17,263 nucleotides of DNA, taken from assembly GCA_030838265.1 (NCBI GenBank), contig JAUTXA010000227.1:1-17263 (forward strand), read 5' to 3'. The DNA is from Actinomycetota bacterium. GTDB taxonomy: Bacteria; Actinomycetota; Acidimicrobiia; Acidimicrobiales; BP-101. Shown here piece by piece: positions 7,492-15,965 of this stretch; position 1 is the stretch's first letter, and every line of letters begins with the position of its first letter. Made by a program: the position numbers and the translations under genes. The notes under the pieces are model-generated. The model worked only from the letters and a program-made list of their open reading frames with translations, ran no database searches and was not told where the DNA came from.

Positions 7492-7530
7492 GGGACTCGA
7501 CGGAATCAACCGGGGGAAGCGGCGACCAGC

Positions 7531-7536
7531 AGGCTA
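7531..7536 (-). promoter_or_regulatory. Possible -10 element of the comEA operon
   Basis: TAGCCT on the minus strand in the 89-base gap before comEA fits TANNNT. It would give an mRNA with a leader of roughly 45 bases, consistent with the Shine-Dalgarno site. No convincing -35 is visible. Confidence 0.3.
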
Positions 7537-7567
7537 CCGGCCTCGGCCGACCACCGAAAGGGGCCGC

Positions 7568-8281
7568 CTAGTACAGGCGCATGGTGAGGGCCCGGCGGTA
7601 CTGCATGGTGCGGGGGTCGTCGGGACCCATGACCTCGAGCAGGTCGAGGAACTCCTGACGGGCGGCCTCGTCGTCCTTGGCCTTCTCGAGCAGGGCATCG
7701 AGGCGGGCCTCGATGTCGTCGCCGACCGGCGACTGGCCGGCCTCCGACCCCCCGACGCGGGCCAGGGCGGCAACCCGGCGGGACTCGGCTGTCTCCGGGA
7801 TCTTGGCCAGCACCTCGAGGGCCTCGTCGCCCTCGCCCTTCGAGACCAGCAGCTCGGCCAGAGCGATGGTCGCGGCCTCATGGCCGGGCTCGAGCGAGAG
7901 GGCCTGGCGCAACGACATCTCATCGCCCGCGGCGACGAGGCGGTCGGCCTCGGTCTCGGACGGGGCGAACTTCGAGACGAACTCGCGGACCTGGTGCTCG
8001 GGCAGGGCGCCCATGAACCCGTCGACCACCTTGCCGTCGACCAGGGCGTAGACGGCGGGGATGGACTGCACCCGGAAGGCGGCCGAGACCTGGGGGTTGG
8101 CATCGACGTCGACCTAGGCCAGCTCGACCTTGCCCGCAGTCTCGGTCACGACCTTCTCGATGATGGGCCCCAGCGTGCGACAGGGCCCGCACCACTCGGC
8201 CCAAAGGTCGACGATGACCGGGACTTCCTTCGATCGCTCGATGACGTCGGTCTCGAACGTCGCATCCGTCACATCAGCCAT
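7568..8281 (-). pseudogene. Thioredoxin-TPR protein (CnoX/YbbN-like), interrupted by in-frame TAG
   Basis: Reading from ATG 8281 in one frame gives 237 codons with a TAG at codon 56 (plus-strand cta at 8114-8116). Before it: MADVTDATFE, then VIVDLWAEWCGPCR with the thioredoxin active site WCGPC at residues 30-34. After it, in the same frame: VDVDANPQVSAAFRVQSIPAVY with the cis-Pro at 75, then a helical region (about 95-237) resembling the TPR part of YbbN/CnoX chaperones. The family has LAKVDVD here, so AAG to TAG is a single-base change at the position of E. coli Trx Lys57. It may be a real nonsense mutation, a base-call error, or a readthrough site. Reinitiation at GTG 8071 would yield only the last part of Trx plus the TPR-like region (167 aa). 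The gene is divergent from the kinase at 8320. Confidence 0.85.
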
Positions 8282-8306
8282 GGGGCCCTGACCATCCCTT
8301 CACGTC

Positions 8307-8312
8307 TAGGTT
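8307..8312 (+). promoter_or_regulatory. -10 element, leaderless start of the APH-fold kinase gene
   Basis: TAGGTT ends 7 bases before ATG 8320, so transcription would begin at or next to the start codon. No Shine-Dalgarno-like sequence is closer to the ATG. Confidence 0.5.
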
Positions 8313-8319
8313 TGCGCCC

Positions 8320-9381
8320 ATGCCAGCAGACTCCGAGTCGGCCGAGATCGAGGGCATCGACGTCCCCAGGGTAAGCGCTTGGCTCGAGGCCAACATTCCC
8401 GACGCCGCGGGCCCGTTTGACTTCGAGTTGGTCGCCGGCGGGCGAAGCAACCTCACGTTCAAGGTCACCGACAGCGCCGGCCGCAACCTCGTCCTCCGCC
8501 GCCCCCCCACCAGCCACGTGCTGGCCACCGCCCACGACATGGGGCGCGAGCACAAGATCATCTCGGCCCTGGGGCCGACGCCCGTCCCGGTGGCGCCCGC
8601 CCTCGGCTTCTGCGACGACGAGGCGATCAACGGCCGGCCCTTCTATGTCATGGGCTACGTCGAGGGCCACATCCTGCGCGACGCGACCACGGCCGAGAAG
8701 GTCCTCACCGAAGACGGACGCCGGGCCGCGGGCTACGACTTGGTCGATGTCCTCGCCGCCATCCACGCCGTCGACGTCGATGCCGTCGGGTTGGGCGACC
8801 TGGCCCGCAAGGAGGGCTACATCGAGCGCCAGCTCAAGCGGTGGTATTCGCAGTTCAAGCAGTCCGAGGCCATGACCGAGGGGCGCAGCGTCAAGATCGT
8901 CGACGAGATGCACGACTTCCTCGCGGCCCGCATCCCCGACCAAGGCCCGGCCGCCATCGTGCATGGCGACTACCGCCTCGACAACACCATGCTGGGTGAC
9001 GACGGCAAGGTGCGGGCCGTCCTCGACTGGGAGATCTGCACCCTGGGCGATCCCCTCGCCGACGTCGGCCTCCTGATGGTCTATTGGGCCGAGGCGGGCG
9101 ACGAGAACGCACTGATGGGCATCGCCCCGACCGCGTCCCCCGGCTTCCCGACACGCGACGAGCTGCGCGCCCGGTACTCCGACAAGTCGGGCCGCGACCC
9201 GAGCCAGCTCGACTTCTACATCTCGTTTGGCTACTGGAAGCTGGCCTGCATCCTCGAGGGCGTGTACTCCCGCTACGCGGGCGGGGCCATGGGGGGCGAT
9301 CGCAGCGCCGGCTTCGAGGGCTTCGCCCAGCAGGTCGCCAACCTGGCCGAGGCATCGAAGGCGGCGGCGGCCAACCTGTGA
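8320..9381 (+). CDS. Phosphotransferase family protein (APH/ACAD10-11 kinase fold)
   Basis: A 353-aa soluble kinase-fold protein. The nucleotide-binding lobe has VAGGRSNLTFKV (38-49) and NLVLRRPP (56-63). The catalytic loop is HGDYRLDNTML (215-225; catalytic D217, N222), and the metal-binding motif is LDWEICTLGDPLADVG (235-250; D236). This arrangement is typical of the actinobacterial APH-like proteins related to the kinase part of ACAD10/ACAD11, which in animals phosphorylates 4-hydroxyacyl-CoA; that substrate is only an analogy here. Real aminoglycoside resistance is unlikely. The ATG at 8320 follows a TAGGTT hexamer by 7 bases. The stop overlaps the next gene as GTGA, so the PAC2 protein is probably co-translated. 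Confidence 0.88.
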   Translation: MPADSESAEIEGIDVPRVSAWLEANIPDAAGPFDFELVAGGRSNLTFKVTDSAGRNLVLRRPPTSHVLATAHDMGREHKIISALGPTPVPVAPALGFCDDEAINGRPFYVMGYVEGHILRDATTAEKVLTEDGRRAAGYDLVDVLAAIHAVDVDAVGLGDLARKEGYIERQLKRWYSQFKQSEAMTEGRSVKIVDEMHDFLAARIPDQGPAAIVHGDYRLDNTMLGDDGKVRAVLDWEICTLGDPLADVGLLMVYWAEAGDENALMGIAPTASPGFPTRDELRARYSDKSGRDPSQLDFYISFGYWKLACILEGVYSRYAGGAMGGDRSAGFEGFAQQVANLAEASKAAAANL

Positions 9382-10256
9382 GCATCGAGTACGCCCGCCA
9401 CGACTACCGCGAACTGAGCTCGCCGGTGCTCATCATCGCCATGGAGGGATGGATCGACGCCGGCATCGGCGCCGCCCTCGCCATGGGCGCGGTGATGAGC
9501 CAGCTCGAGCTGACCAAGATCGTCACCTTCGACGACAACCTGCTGATCGACCGGCGGGCCCGGCGCCCAACCCTGCGCATCCAGGACGGGATGAACACCG
9601 GCCTCACCTGGACGGTCCCCGAGATGCTGGCCGGATCCGACGCCGCCGGCAACGACCTCATCGTCCTCACCGGCCCCGAGCCCGACTACCAGTGGGGCGA
9701 CTTCTGCGTTCACGTCGGCCAGCTCTCGGCCGAGTTCGGGGTGCGGCTGGTGTGCGGCCTCGGCGCCTTCCCCGCGCCCGTCCCCCACACCCGCCCCGTG
9801 CGCGTGGTGGCCACGTCGAACAACGCCGACCTGGCGGCGCGGGTCGGCTTCATCCCCGGCAACATCGAGGTGCCGGCCGGCATCGAGGCCGTGCTCGAGC
9901 GCGACTTCATCGCCTACGGGATCCCCGCCGTCGGCCTGTGGGCCCGCGTCCCCCACTACGTGGCGGCCATGCCCTACCCCGAGGCGGGCGCCGCCCTGCT
10001 CGACACCCTGGGCGACATCTCCGGGCTGCGCATCGACAACTCGCAGCTGACAGCCAACGCGGCCGAGGCCCGGGTGCGGATCGACCAGCTCGTCGCCAAC
10101 AACCAGACGCACCGCGAGATGGTCGCCCTGCTCGAGCAGCAGATCGACGGGGCCGAGGAGCCCGAGCAGCCCGGCCTGTCGCTCTCGGCCGCCGACCTCC
10201 CGTCGGGCGACGAGCTGGCCGCCGAGCTCCAGCGCTTCCTGCGGGGCGAGATCTAG
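9378..10256 (+). CDS. PAC2 family protein
   Basis: A 292-aa member of the PAC2 (proteasome assembly chaperone 2-like) family common in actinobacteria (compare Rv2125). Features include the N-terminal strand PVLIIAMEGWIDAGIGAALAM (about 14-34), IDRRARRPTLRI, the central DLIVLTGPEPDYQWGDF, and VCGLGAFPAPVPHTRPVRV followed by GFIPGNIEVPAGIE, the sequence core of the family. The C-terminal 60 residues are charged and helical (VRIDQLVANNQTHREMVALLEQQ), likely a coiled coil. Its biochemical role in bacteria is not established. The GTG at 9378 overlaps the stop of the kinase gene by four bases, without a Shine-Dalgarno site, so translation is probably coupled. The open frame continues upstream to 9084 inside the kinase gene; that part is rejected. 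Confidence 0.88.
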   Translation: MSIEYARHDYRELSSPVLIIAMEGWIDAGIGAALAMGAVMSQLELTKIVTFDDNLLIDRRARRPTLRIQDGMNTGLTWTVPEMLAGSDAAGNDLIVLTGPEPDYQWGDFCVHVGQLSAEFGVRLVCGLGAFPAPVPHTRPVRVVATSNNADLAARVGFIPGNIEVPAGIEAVLERDFIAYGIPAVGLWARVPHYVAAMPYPEAGAALLDTLGDISGLRIDNSQLTANAAEARVRIDQLVANNQTHREMVALLEQQIDGAEEPEQPGLSLSAADLPSGDELAAELQRFLRGEI

Positions 10257-10292
10257 GGCGAGCGGGAGGGGCGAGCGGCCGGGGCACGGCGG

Positions 10293-10298
10293 TAACGT
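10293..10298 (+). promoter_or_regulatory. -10 element, leaderless start of the LLM oxidoreductase gene
   Basis: TAACGT ends 7 bases before ATG 10306 in a 49-base G+C-rich gap. The hexamer contains no AGG, so it cannot be read as a Shine-Dalgarno site. Confidence 0.5.
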
Positions 10299-10305
10299 CC
10301 CGCCC

Positions 10306-11322
10306 ATGACGCTCAAGGTGGATGGTGGGATCGGCGGGGACCTGACCCAGGCCGCGGAACAGGCCAAGAAGCAGGAGGCCGCCGGCTACGACGGTGTGTG
10401 GTCGATCGAGACGGGCCACGACCCGTTCTTCCCGCTGGCCCTGGCGGCCGAGCACACCGAGCGCATCCAGCTGGGGACGGGCATCGCCGTGGCCTTCGCC
10501 CGCAACCCCATGAACCTGGCGACCATCGCCAACGACCTGCAGCAGTACAGCAAGGGCCGGTTCCTGCTCGGTCTCGGCAGCCAGATCAAGCCCCACATCG
10601 AGAAGCGCTTCTCGATGCCGTGGTCGCACCCCGCGCCCCGGATGCGCGAGCTCGTTCTCGCCATGCGCGCCATCTGGGACTGCTGGAACAACGGGTCGAA
10701 GCTGGCCTTCGAGGGCGAGTTCTACCGCCACACCCTGATGACGCCGTTCTTCAACCCGGGCGCCAACCCCTACGGTCCGCCCAAGGTCTTCCTCGCCGCC
10801 GTGGGCGAGCTGATGACCGAGGTGGCGGGCGAGGTGTGCGACGGCATGCTCGTCCACGGCTTCACCACCGAGCGCTACCTCAAGGAAGTGACGATCCCGG
10901 CGTTGCAGCGGGGGTTCGACAGGGCGGGCAAGACCCGCAAGGACATCGAGATCTCGTATCCCGCCTTCGTGGTGACGGGCAGCAACGACGACGAGACCGA
11001 GAAGGCGGCCACCGCGGTGCGGGCCCAGATCGCCTTCTACGGATCGACCCCGGCCTACCGCGGCGTGCTCGAGCTGCACGGGTGGGGCGACCTCCAGCCC
11101 GAGCTCAACTCGCTGTCGAAGCAGGGCGAGTGGGTGAAGATGGGCGAACTCATCGACGACGACATCCTCGCCGCCTTCGCCGTCATCGCCCCGCCCGACA
11201 AGGTGGCCGACGCCATCAAGGCCCGGTTCGGCGACGTGGTCGACCGGGTCAGCTTCTACGCCCCGTACCACGCCGATGCCGAGGTGTGGTCCTCGATCGT
11301 CGAGGGCCTAAAGACGTCATAA
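10306..11322 (+). CDS. LLM class F420-dependent oxidoreductase
   Basis: A 338-aa luciferase-like TIM-barrel protein. Recognised from AAGYDGVWSIETGHDPFFPLALAAEHT near the N-terminus, then IQLGTGIAVAFARNPMNLATIANDLQQYSKGRFLLGLGSQ (in pieces), the classic LLM strand-helix pattern with the conserved RNP/P and GR.LLGLG segments, and GPPKVFLAAVGELMTEVAGEVCDGMLVHGF. It best resembles the actinobacterial F420-dependent subgroup (TIGR03617-like, by memory) of redox enzymes; the substrate cannot be deduced. ATG 10306 is preceded by TAACGT at the leaderless distance. It is a monocistronic unit by spacing, with 28 bases before the next gene. Confidence 0.88.
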   Translation: MTLKVDGGIGGDLTQAAEQAKKQEAAGYDGVWSIETGHDPFFPLALAAEHTERIQLGTGIAVAFARNPMNLATIANDLQQYSKGRFLLGLGSQIKPHIEKRFSMPWSHPAPRMRELVLAMRAIWDCWNNGSKLAFEGEFYRHTLMTPFFNPGANPYGPPKVFLAAVGELMTEVAGEVCDGMLVHGFTTERYLKEVTIPALQRGFDRAGKTRKDIEISYPAFVVTGSNDDETEKAATAVRAQIAFYGSTPAYRGVLELHGWGDLQPELNSLSKQGEWVKMGELIDDDILAAFAVIAPPDKVADAIKARFGDVVDRVSFYAPYHADAEVWSSIVEGLKTS

Positions 11323-11338
11323 AGCCATCGATACTCCG

Positions 11339-11344
11339 TACAGT
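11339..11344 (+). promoter_or_regulatory. -10 element, leaderless start of the REC-EAL gene
   Basis: TACAGT ends 6 bases before ATG 11351 in a locally A+T-richer gap, the closest match here to a consensus -10. A TTG at 11345 in frame lies inside the presumed transcription-start region and is not preferred. Confidence 0.5.
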
Positions 11345-11350
11345 TTGCAT

Positions 11351-12961
<1,611 letters not shown>

Positions 12962-12979
12962 CCCTGGCGCAGGCTCGGG

Positions 12980-14686
12980 CTAGATGGGCTGGAGGTCGGA
13001 GTCGAGGTAGCGGCTGCGGCAGAGCGAGCGCTGGAGCTTGCCCGACGAGGTCTTGGGCAGGGTCCCGGGGGGGACGAGGACGACGTCGCCCGGGGGCAGG
13101 CCCACCGACTGAGTCACCTTCTGGCTCACGGCCGAGCGGACGCCGGCCAGGGCCTCGGCCCCGGACTTCGACTCGGCCACGACCACGAGGGCTTCGCGGC
13201 CCTTCCGCCCGTCGACGCCGAAGGCGATGACGTTGCCGGCCCGCACGCCGTCGACGTCGGCCGCGGCCCGCTCGACATCTTCGGGGTAGACGTTGCGGCC
13301 GCCGATGATGATCATGTCCTTGATCCGGCCGCAGACGACCAGCTCGCCGTCGACCATGTAGGCCAGGTCACCGGTGCGCAGCCATCCGTCCCGGAAGGCG
13401 AGGGCGGTGGCCTCGGGGTGCTTGTAGTAGCCGGGCGTCACCGATGAGCCCGTGATCTCGAGCTCGCCCACCTCGCGCTCGGCCAGGACGCTGCCCGTCT
13501 CCGGGTCGGTGATGCGGATCTGCAGGCCGGGGACGGGACGGCCCAGCCGGGCCAGGTGGCGGATGGGCCGATCGCCAGCCTCGGCCGGTGACAGCGGGGC
13601 GGCGTAACGCTCGTTCTCGAGGGCGTGCTTGTCGACGGCGTCGGTGACGAGGCCGCGTCCCGGCTCGGGGAAGGTGCCGCCGATGGCGACCTCGGCCATG
13701 CCGAAGGCGGGGAAGGCAGCCCCGGGGTTGAAGCCGTGGGGGGTGGCGGCCTCGAGGAAGGCCTCCATGGTGACGGGGTCGACGGGCTCGGCACCGTTGA
13801 GGGCGATGCGCCAGGTCGACAGGTCGAGGCCCTCCATGCGCTTGAGGGCGCGGGCGGCCAGGGCGTAGGAGAAGTTGGGGCCGGCGGTGGCGGTGCCGCG
13901 GAAGTCCGAGATCCACTGCATCCAGCGGGCGGGGGCGGCCAGGAAGTCCTGGGGGGCGGCGAGAACCAGATCCATCCCCGTGATCATGGGCAGGGTCAGG
14001 CAGCCGATGAGGCCCATGTCGTGGTAGAGCGGCAGCCACGAGATGAGCACGTCGGTGTCGACGTCGACCTCGGCCGCGGTGGCGACTCCGTCGAGGTTGG
14101 CGAGGACGGTGCGGTGCGGGAGCATCACGCCCTTGGGGTCGGCGGTCGACCCACTCGTGAACTGGAGGATGGCCAGGCTCTCGGGATCGATCTCGGGGGC
14201 GACGAAGTCGGCGGCGGTGACGGGCCGTCCGTCGGTGCCGGTGGCGGCCTCGCCGACGATCTCATTGAGCAGGACCATGGGCGGGTCGCCCGGCGCCGGC
14301 TCGATGAAGGCGGCCAAGTCGGGGTCGATGACGACCAGGTTCACGTCGGCATTGGCGATGCGGACGCGGGTCTGGGAGACGAACTCCTCGAGCGAGCCGA
14401 GCCGCATGGGGAGGGGCAGGACGATCGCCGCCGCCCCGGCCAGCCACACCGCCTCGATGCTGGTCACGAGGCCCCGGGTGGTGGGACCGAGGAGGGCCAC
14501 GTGAGCGCCGGCGGTGATCCCCCGAGCCTGGAGGGCGGCGGCCGCAGCCTGGGCTTCGGTGTGCAGTTGGGACCAGGGGACCCGCACCGGATCGGAGGGG
14601 CCCACGAAGGTGATGGCGCCGCCTCGCTCGATGGCGCGCTCGATGCGGGCGGGCAGCGTTGAAGAAGCGATCTCCGTCCGGGTCAT
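12980..14686 (-). CDS. AMP-forming fatty-acyl ligase (FAAL/FadD-like)
   Basis: A 568-aa member of the adenylate-forming superfamily. Motifs in order: TSGSTADPKG (177-186, phosphate loop), WLPLYHDMGLIG (217-228), ALNGAEPV (295-302), FGMAE (328-332), GWLRTGDLAY (434-443, D440 binds the ribose), GRIKDMIIIGGRNVYPED (453-470, hinge and CoA/phosphopantetheine-side loop), and PKTSSGKLQR (544-553, catalytic K550). WLPLYHDMGLIG and LNGAEPV are more typical of fatty acyl-AMP ligases than of plain acyl-CoA synthetases. I cannot confirm the FAAL-specific insertion, so either acyl-AMP transfer to a carrier protein or acyl-CoA formation is possible. The ATG at 14686 has TAGGGT 9 bases upstream. Confidence 0.9.
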   Translation of the reverse strand: MTRTEIASSTLPARIERAIERGGAITFVGPSDPVRVPWSQLHTEAQAAAAALQARGITAGAHVALLGPTTRGLVTSIEAVWLAGAAAIVLPLPMRLGSLEEFVSQTRVRIANADVNLVVIDPDLAAFIEPAPGDPPMVLLNEIVGEAATGTDGRPVTAADFVAPEIDPESLAILQFTSGSTADPKGVMLPHRTVLANLDGVATAAEVDVDTDVLISWLPLYHDMGLIGCLTLPMITGMDLVLAAPQDFLAAPARWMQWISDFRGTATAGPNFSYALAARALKRMEGLDLSTWRIALNGAEPVDPVTMEAFLEAATPHGFNPGAAFPAFGMAEVAIGGTFPEPGRGLVTDAVDKHALENERYAAPLSPAEAGDRPIRHLARLGRPVPGLQIRITDPETGSVLAEREVGELEITGSSVTPGYYKHPEATALAFRDGWLRTGDLAYMVDGELVVCGRIKDMIIIGGRNVYPEDVERAAADVDGVRAGNVIAFGVDGRKGREALVVVAESKSGAEALAGVRSAVSQKVTQSVGLPPGDVVLVPPGTLPKTSSGKLQRSLCRSRYLDSDLQPI

Positions 14687-14695
14687 ACCTGTCGG

Positions 14696-14701
14696 ACCCT
14701 A
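14696..14701 (-). promoter_or_regulatory. -10 element, leaderless start of the acyl ligase gene
   Basis: TAGGGT on the minus strand, 9 bases before ATG 14686, in a 59-base gap. An AGG closer to the ATG (bases 14690-14688) could serve as a minimal ribosome site instead, but its spacing of 1 base is too short. Confidence 0.45.
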
Positions 14702-14745
14702 CGAGCCGGAGTGTCGTTACAGATTTCTGGGACGAGAAGATCCGG

Positions 14746-14994
14746 TTACAGCGACGTCTGGACGAGCTTGATCAGGGCGGCCCGATCCGAGGCCGTGGTG
14801 GCGGGCAGCCGTTGCCACTCGTCGGCCGGCTTGATGTCGGCCCAGAGGTCGTCGCCATCGATGTGGAAGTGCAGGAAACCCCTGCTCTTTCGGTAGAAGG
14901 TGCCGTAGGACTTCTCCTTCAGCCCGTCGATCCCACGCAGCGCGGTCAGCAGGTCGCCGTGACCGTCGAGCTCCCCCGTCTTGGCGTGGCGCAT
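14746..14994 (-). CDS. Small conserved-looking protein of unknown function (82 aa)
   Basis: A compact, soluble 82-residue protein with no signal peptide or membrane segment. The most characteristic part is YRKSRGFLHFHIDGDDLWADIK (residues about 34-55; first part YRKSRGFLHFH), a pattern I associate with small uncharacterised actinobacterial proteins. No catalytic motif is evident. The ATG at 14994 is supported by TAGCGT 8 bases upstream. It is divergent from the ABC ATPase with only 32 bases between the start codons, suggesting shared or mutually exclusive control. Coding support comes from the matched promoter, the normal amino-acid composition, and the lack of a better frame on either strand here. 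Confidence 0.7.
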   Translation of the reverse strand: MRHAKTGELDGHGDLLTALRGIDGLKEKSYGTFYRKSRGFLHFHIDGDDLWADIKPADEWQRLPATTASDRAALIKLVQTSL

Positions 14995-15002
14995 CGCCAG
15001 TC

Positions 15003-15008
15003 ACGCTA
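15003..15008 (-). promoter_or_regulatory. -10 element of the 82-aa gene (divergent pair)
   Basis: TAGCGT on the minus strand, exactly 8 bases before ATG 14994. It forms the left half of the near-palindrome 15003-15018. Confidence 0.55.
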
Positions 15009-15012
15009 CCGG

Positions 15013-15018
15013 TAGGGT
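15013..15018 (+). promoter_or_regulatory. -10 element of the ABC exporter operon (divergent pair)
   Basis: TAGGGT exactly 8 bases before GTG 15027, the mirror image of the minus-strand element at 15003-15008. Between them is the palindrome CTACCGGTAG (15006-15015). Confidence 0.55.
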
Positions 15019-15026
15019 CCCGCACC

Positions 15027-15965
15027 GTGCTCGAGCTCAAGGGCCTGGTCAGGCGGTTCGGCGAGACGGTCGCCCTCGACGGGCTGACCTTCACCGTGCC
15101 CCGAGGGACCCTGTTCGGCTTTCTGGGGCCCAACGGGGCGGGCAAGACCACGGCCATGCGGGCCATCCTCGGCATCACCGCGCCCGAGGCGGGGACGGTG
15201 TCGTGGAACGGCAACGAGATCGGCCGCGAGGAGCGCCGCCGCTTCGGCTACATGCCCGAGGAGCGGGGCCTCTACCCGGGGATGTTGGTCGGCGATCAGC
15301 TCGTCTACCTGGGCCGGCTGCACGGGATGACCAAGGCCGCGGCCAAGGCGGCCACCGAGCACTGGCTCGAGCGCCTCGGGGTGGTGGGACGGATGGGCGA
15401 CAAGCTCGAGTCGCTCTCGCTCGGCAACCAGCAGCGGGTGCAGCTGGCGTCGGCCCTGCTCCACAGCCCCGAGCTGCTGGTCCTCGACGAACCGTTCAGC
15501 GGCCTCGATCCGGTCGGCGTCGACGCCCTCGCCTCAGCCCTGTCGGCCGAGGTGGGCCGCGGGGTGACGGTGCTGTTCTCGAGCCACCAGCTCGACCTCG
15601 TCGAGGACATCTGCGAATCGGTCGCCATCGTGAACCGCGGCAAGGTGGTCGCCAGCGGCACCGTGACGTCGCTGGCATCGGCCGGCCGTCCCCGCCTCGT
15701 GGTCGAGGTGGCGGGCGACCGCAGCGGGGCGTGGGCCCAGGGCTTGGACGGGGTCGAAGTCACCGAGAACGACGGCGGGACGTTGCGCCTCCTGCTCGAT
15801 GACGCCGTCGACCCGCAGTCGGTGTTGGCCGCGGCTCAGCGGGCGGGGGCGGTGCAGCGCTTCAGTGTCGAGCGCCGGCGCCTCTCGGAGGTCTTCCGCG
15901 AAGCGGTGACGGGTTCGGCGGTCGGAGCTGGGGACGGGGCCGGCGACGGGGCGGTGGGCCGGTGA
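15027..15965 (+). CDS. ABC exporter ATP-binding protein (NatA-like)
   Basis: A 312-aa ATPase. Walker A GPNGAGKTT (34-42), Q-loop-region YMPEERGLYPGM (75-86) typical of the NatA/ABC-2 group, signature LSLGNQQRV (130-138, a variant of LSGGQ with Gly-to-Leu and Gln-to-Asn changes typical of some NatA proteins), Walker B LLVLDEP (150-156), D-loop SGLD and switch H187. Residues about 222-295 form a C-terminal extra domain seen in this group, followed by a Gly/Ala/Asp tail. It energises export by the downstream permease, joined by a GTGA overlap. The GTG at 15027 was chosen from the domain start (LELKGLVRRFG) and the TAGGGT hexamer 8 bases upstream. Confidence 0.92.
   Translation: MLELKGLVRRFGETVALDGLTFTVPRGTLFGFLGPNGAGKTTAMRAILGITAPEAGTVSWNGNEIGREERRRFGYMPEERGLYPGMLVGDQLVYLGRLHGMTKAAAKAATEHWLERLGVVGRMGDKLESLSLGNQQRVQLASALLHSPELLVLDEPFSGLDPVGVDALASALSAEVGRGVTVLFSSHQLDLVEDICESVAIVNRGKVVASGTVTSLASAGRPRLVVEVAGDRSGAWAQGLDGVEVTENDGGTLRLLLDDAVDPQSVLAAAQRAGAVQRFSVERRRLSEVFREAVTGSAVGAGDGAGDGAVGR

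Noticed and set aside
8288..8293. CTGACC as a -35 box for the kinase gene
   Set aside because: The spacer to TAGGTT would be only 13 bases, and no similar hexamer recurs at the other leaderless starts.
8320..9381. Aminoglycoside resistance gene
   Set aside because: Only the kinase fold is shared with APH enzymes. The sequence pattern matches the ACAD10/11-like housekeeping group.
9273..11271. Minus-strand frames opposite the PAC2 and LLM genes
   Set aside because: No recognisable family, Val/Gly/His/Arg-rich shadow composition, and both plus-strand genes have strong motifs and promoter hexamers.
13625..14662. 345-residue plus-strand frame opposite the acyl ligase
   Set aside because: Antisense shadow of a gene that shows all core adenylation motifs.
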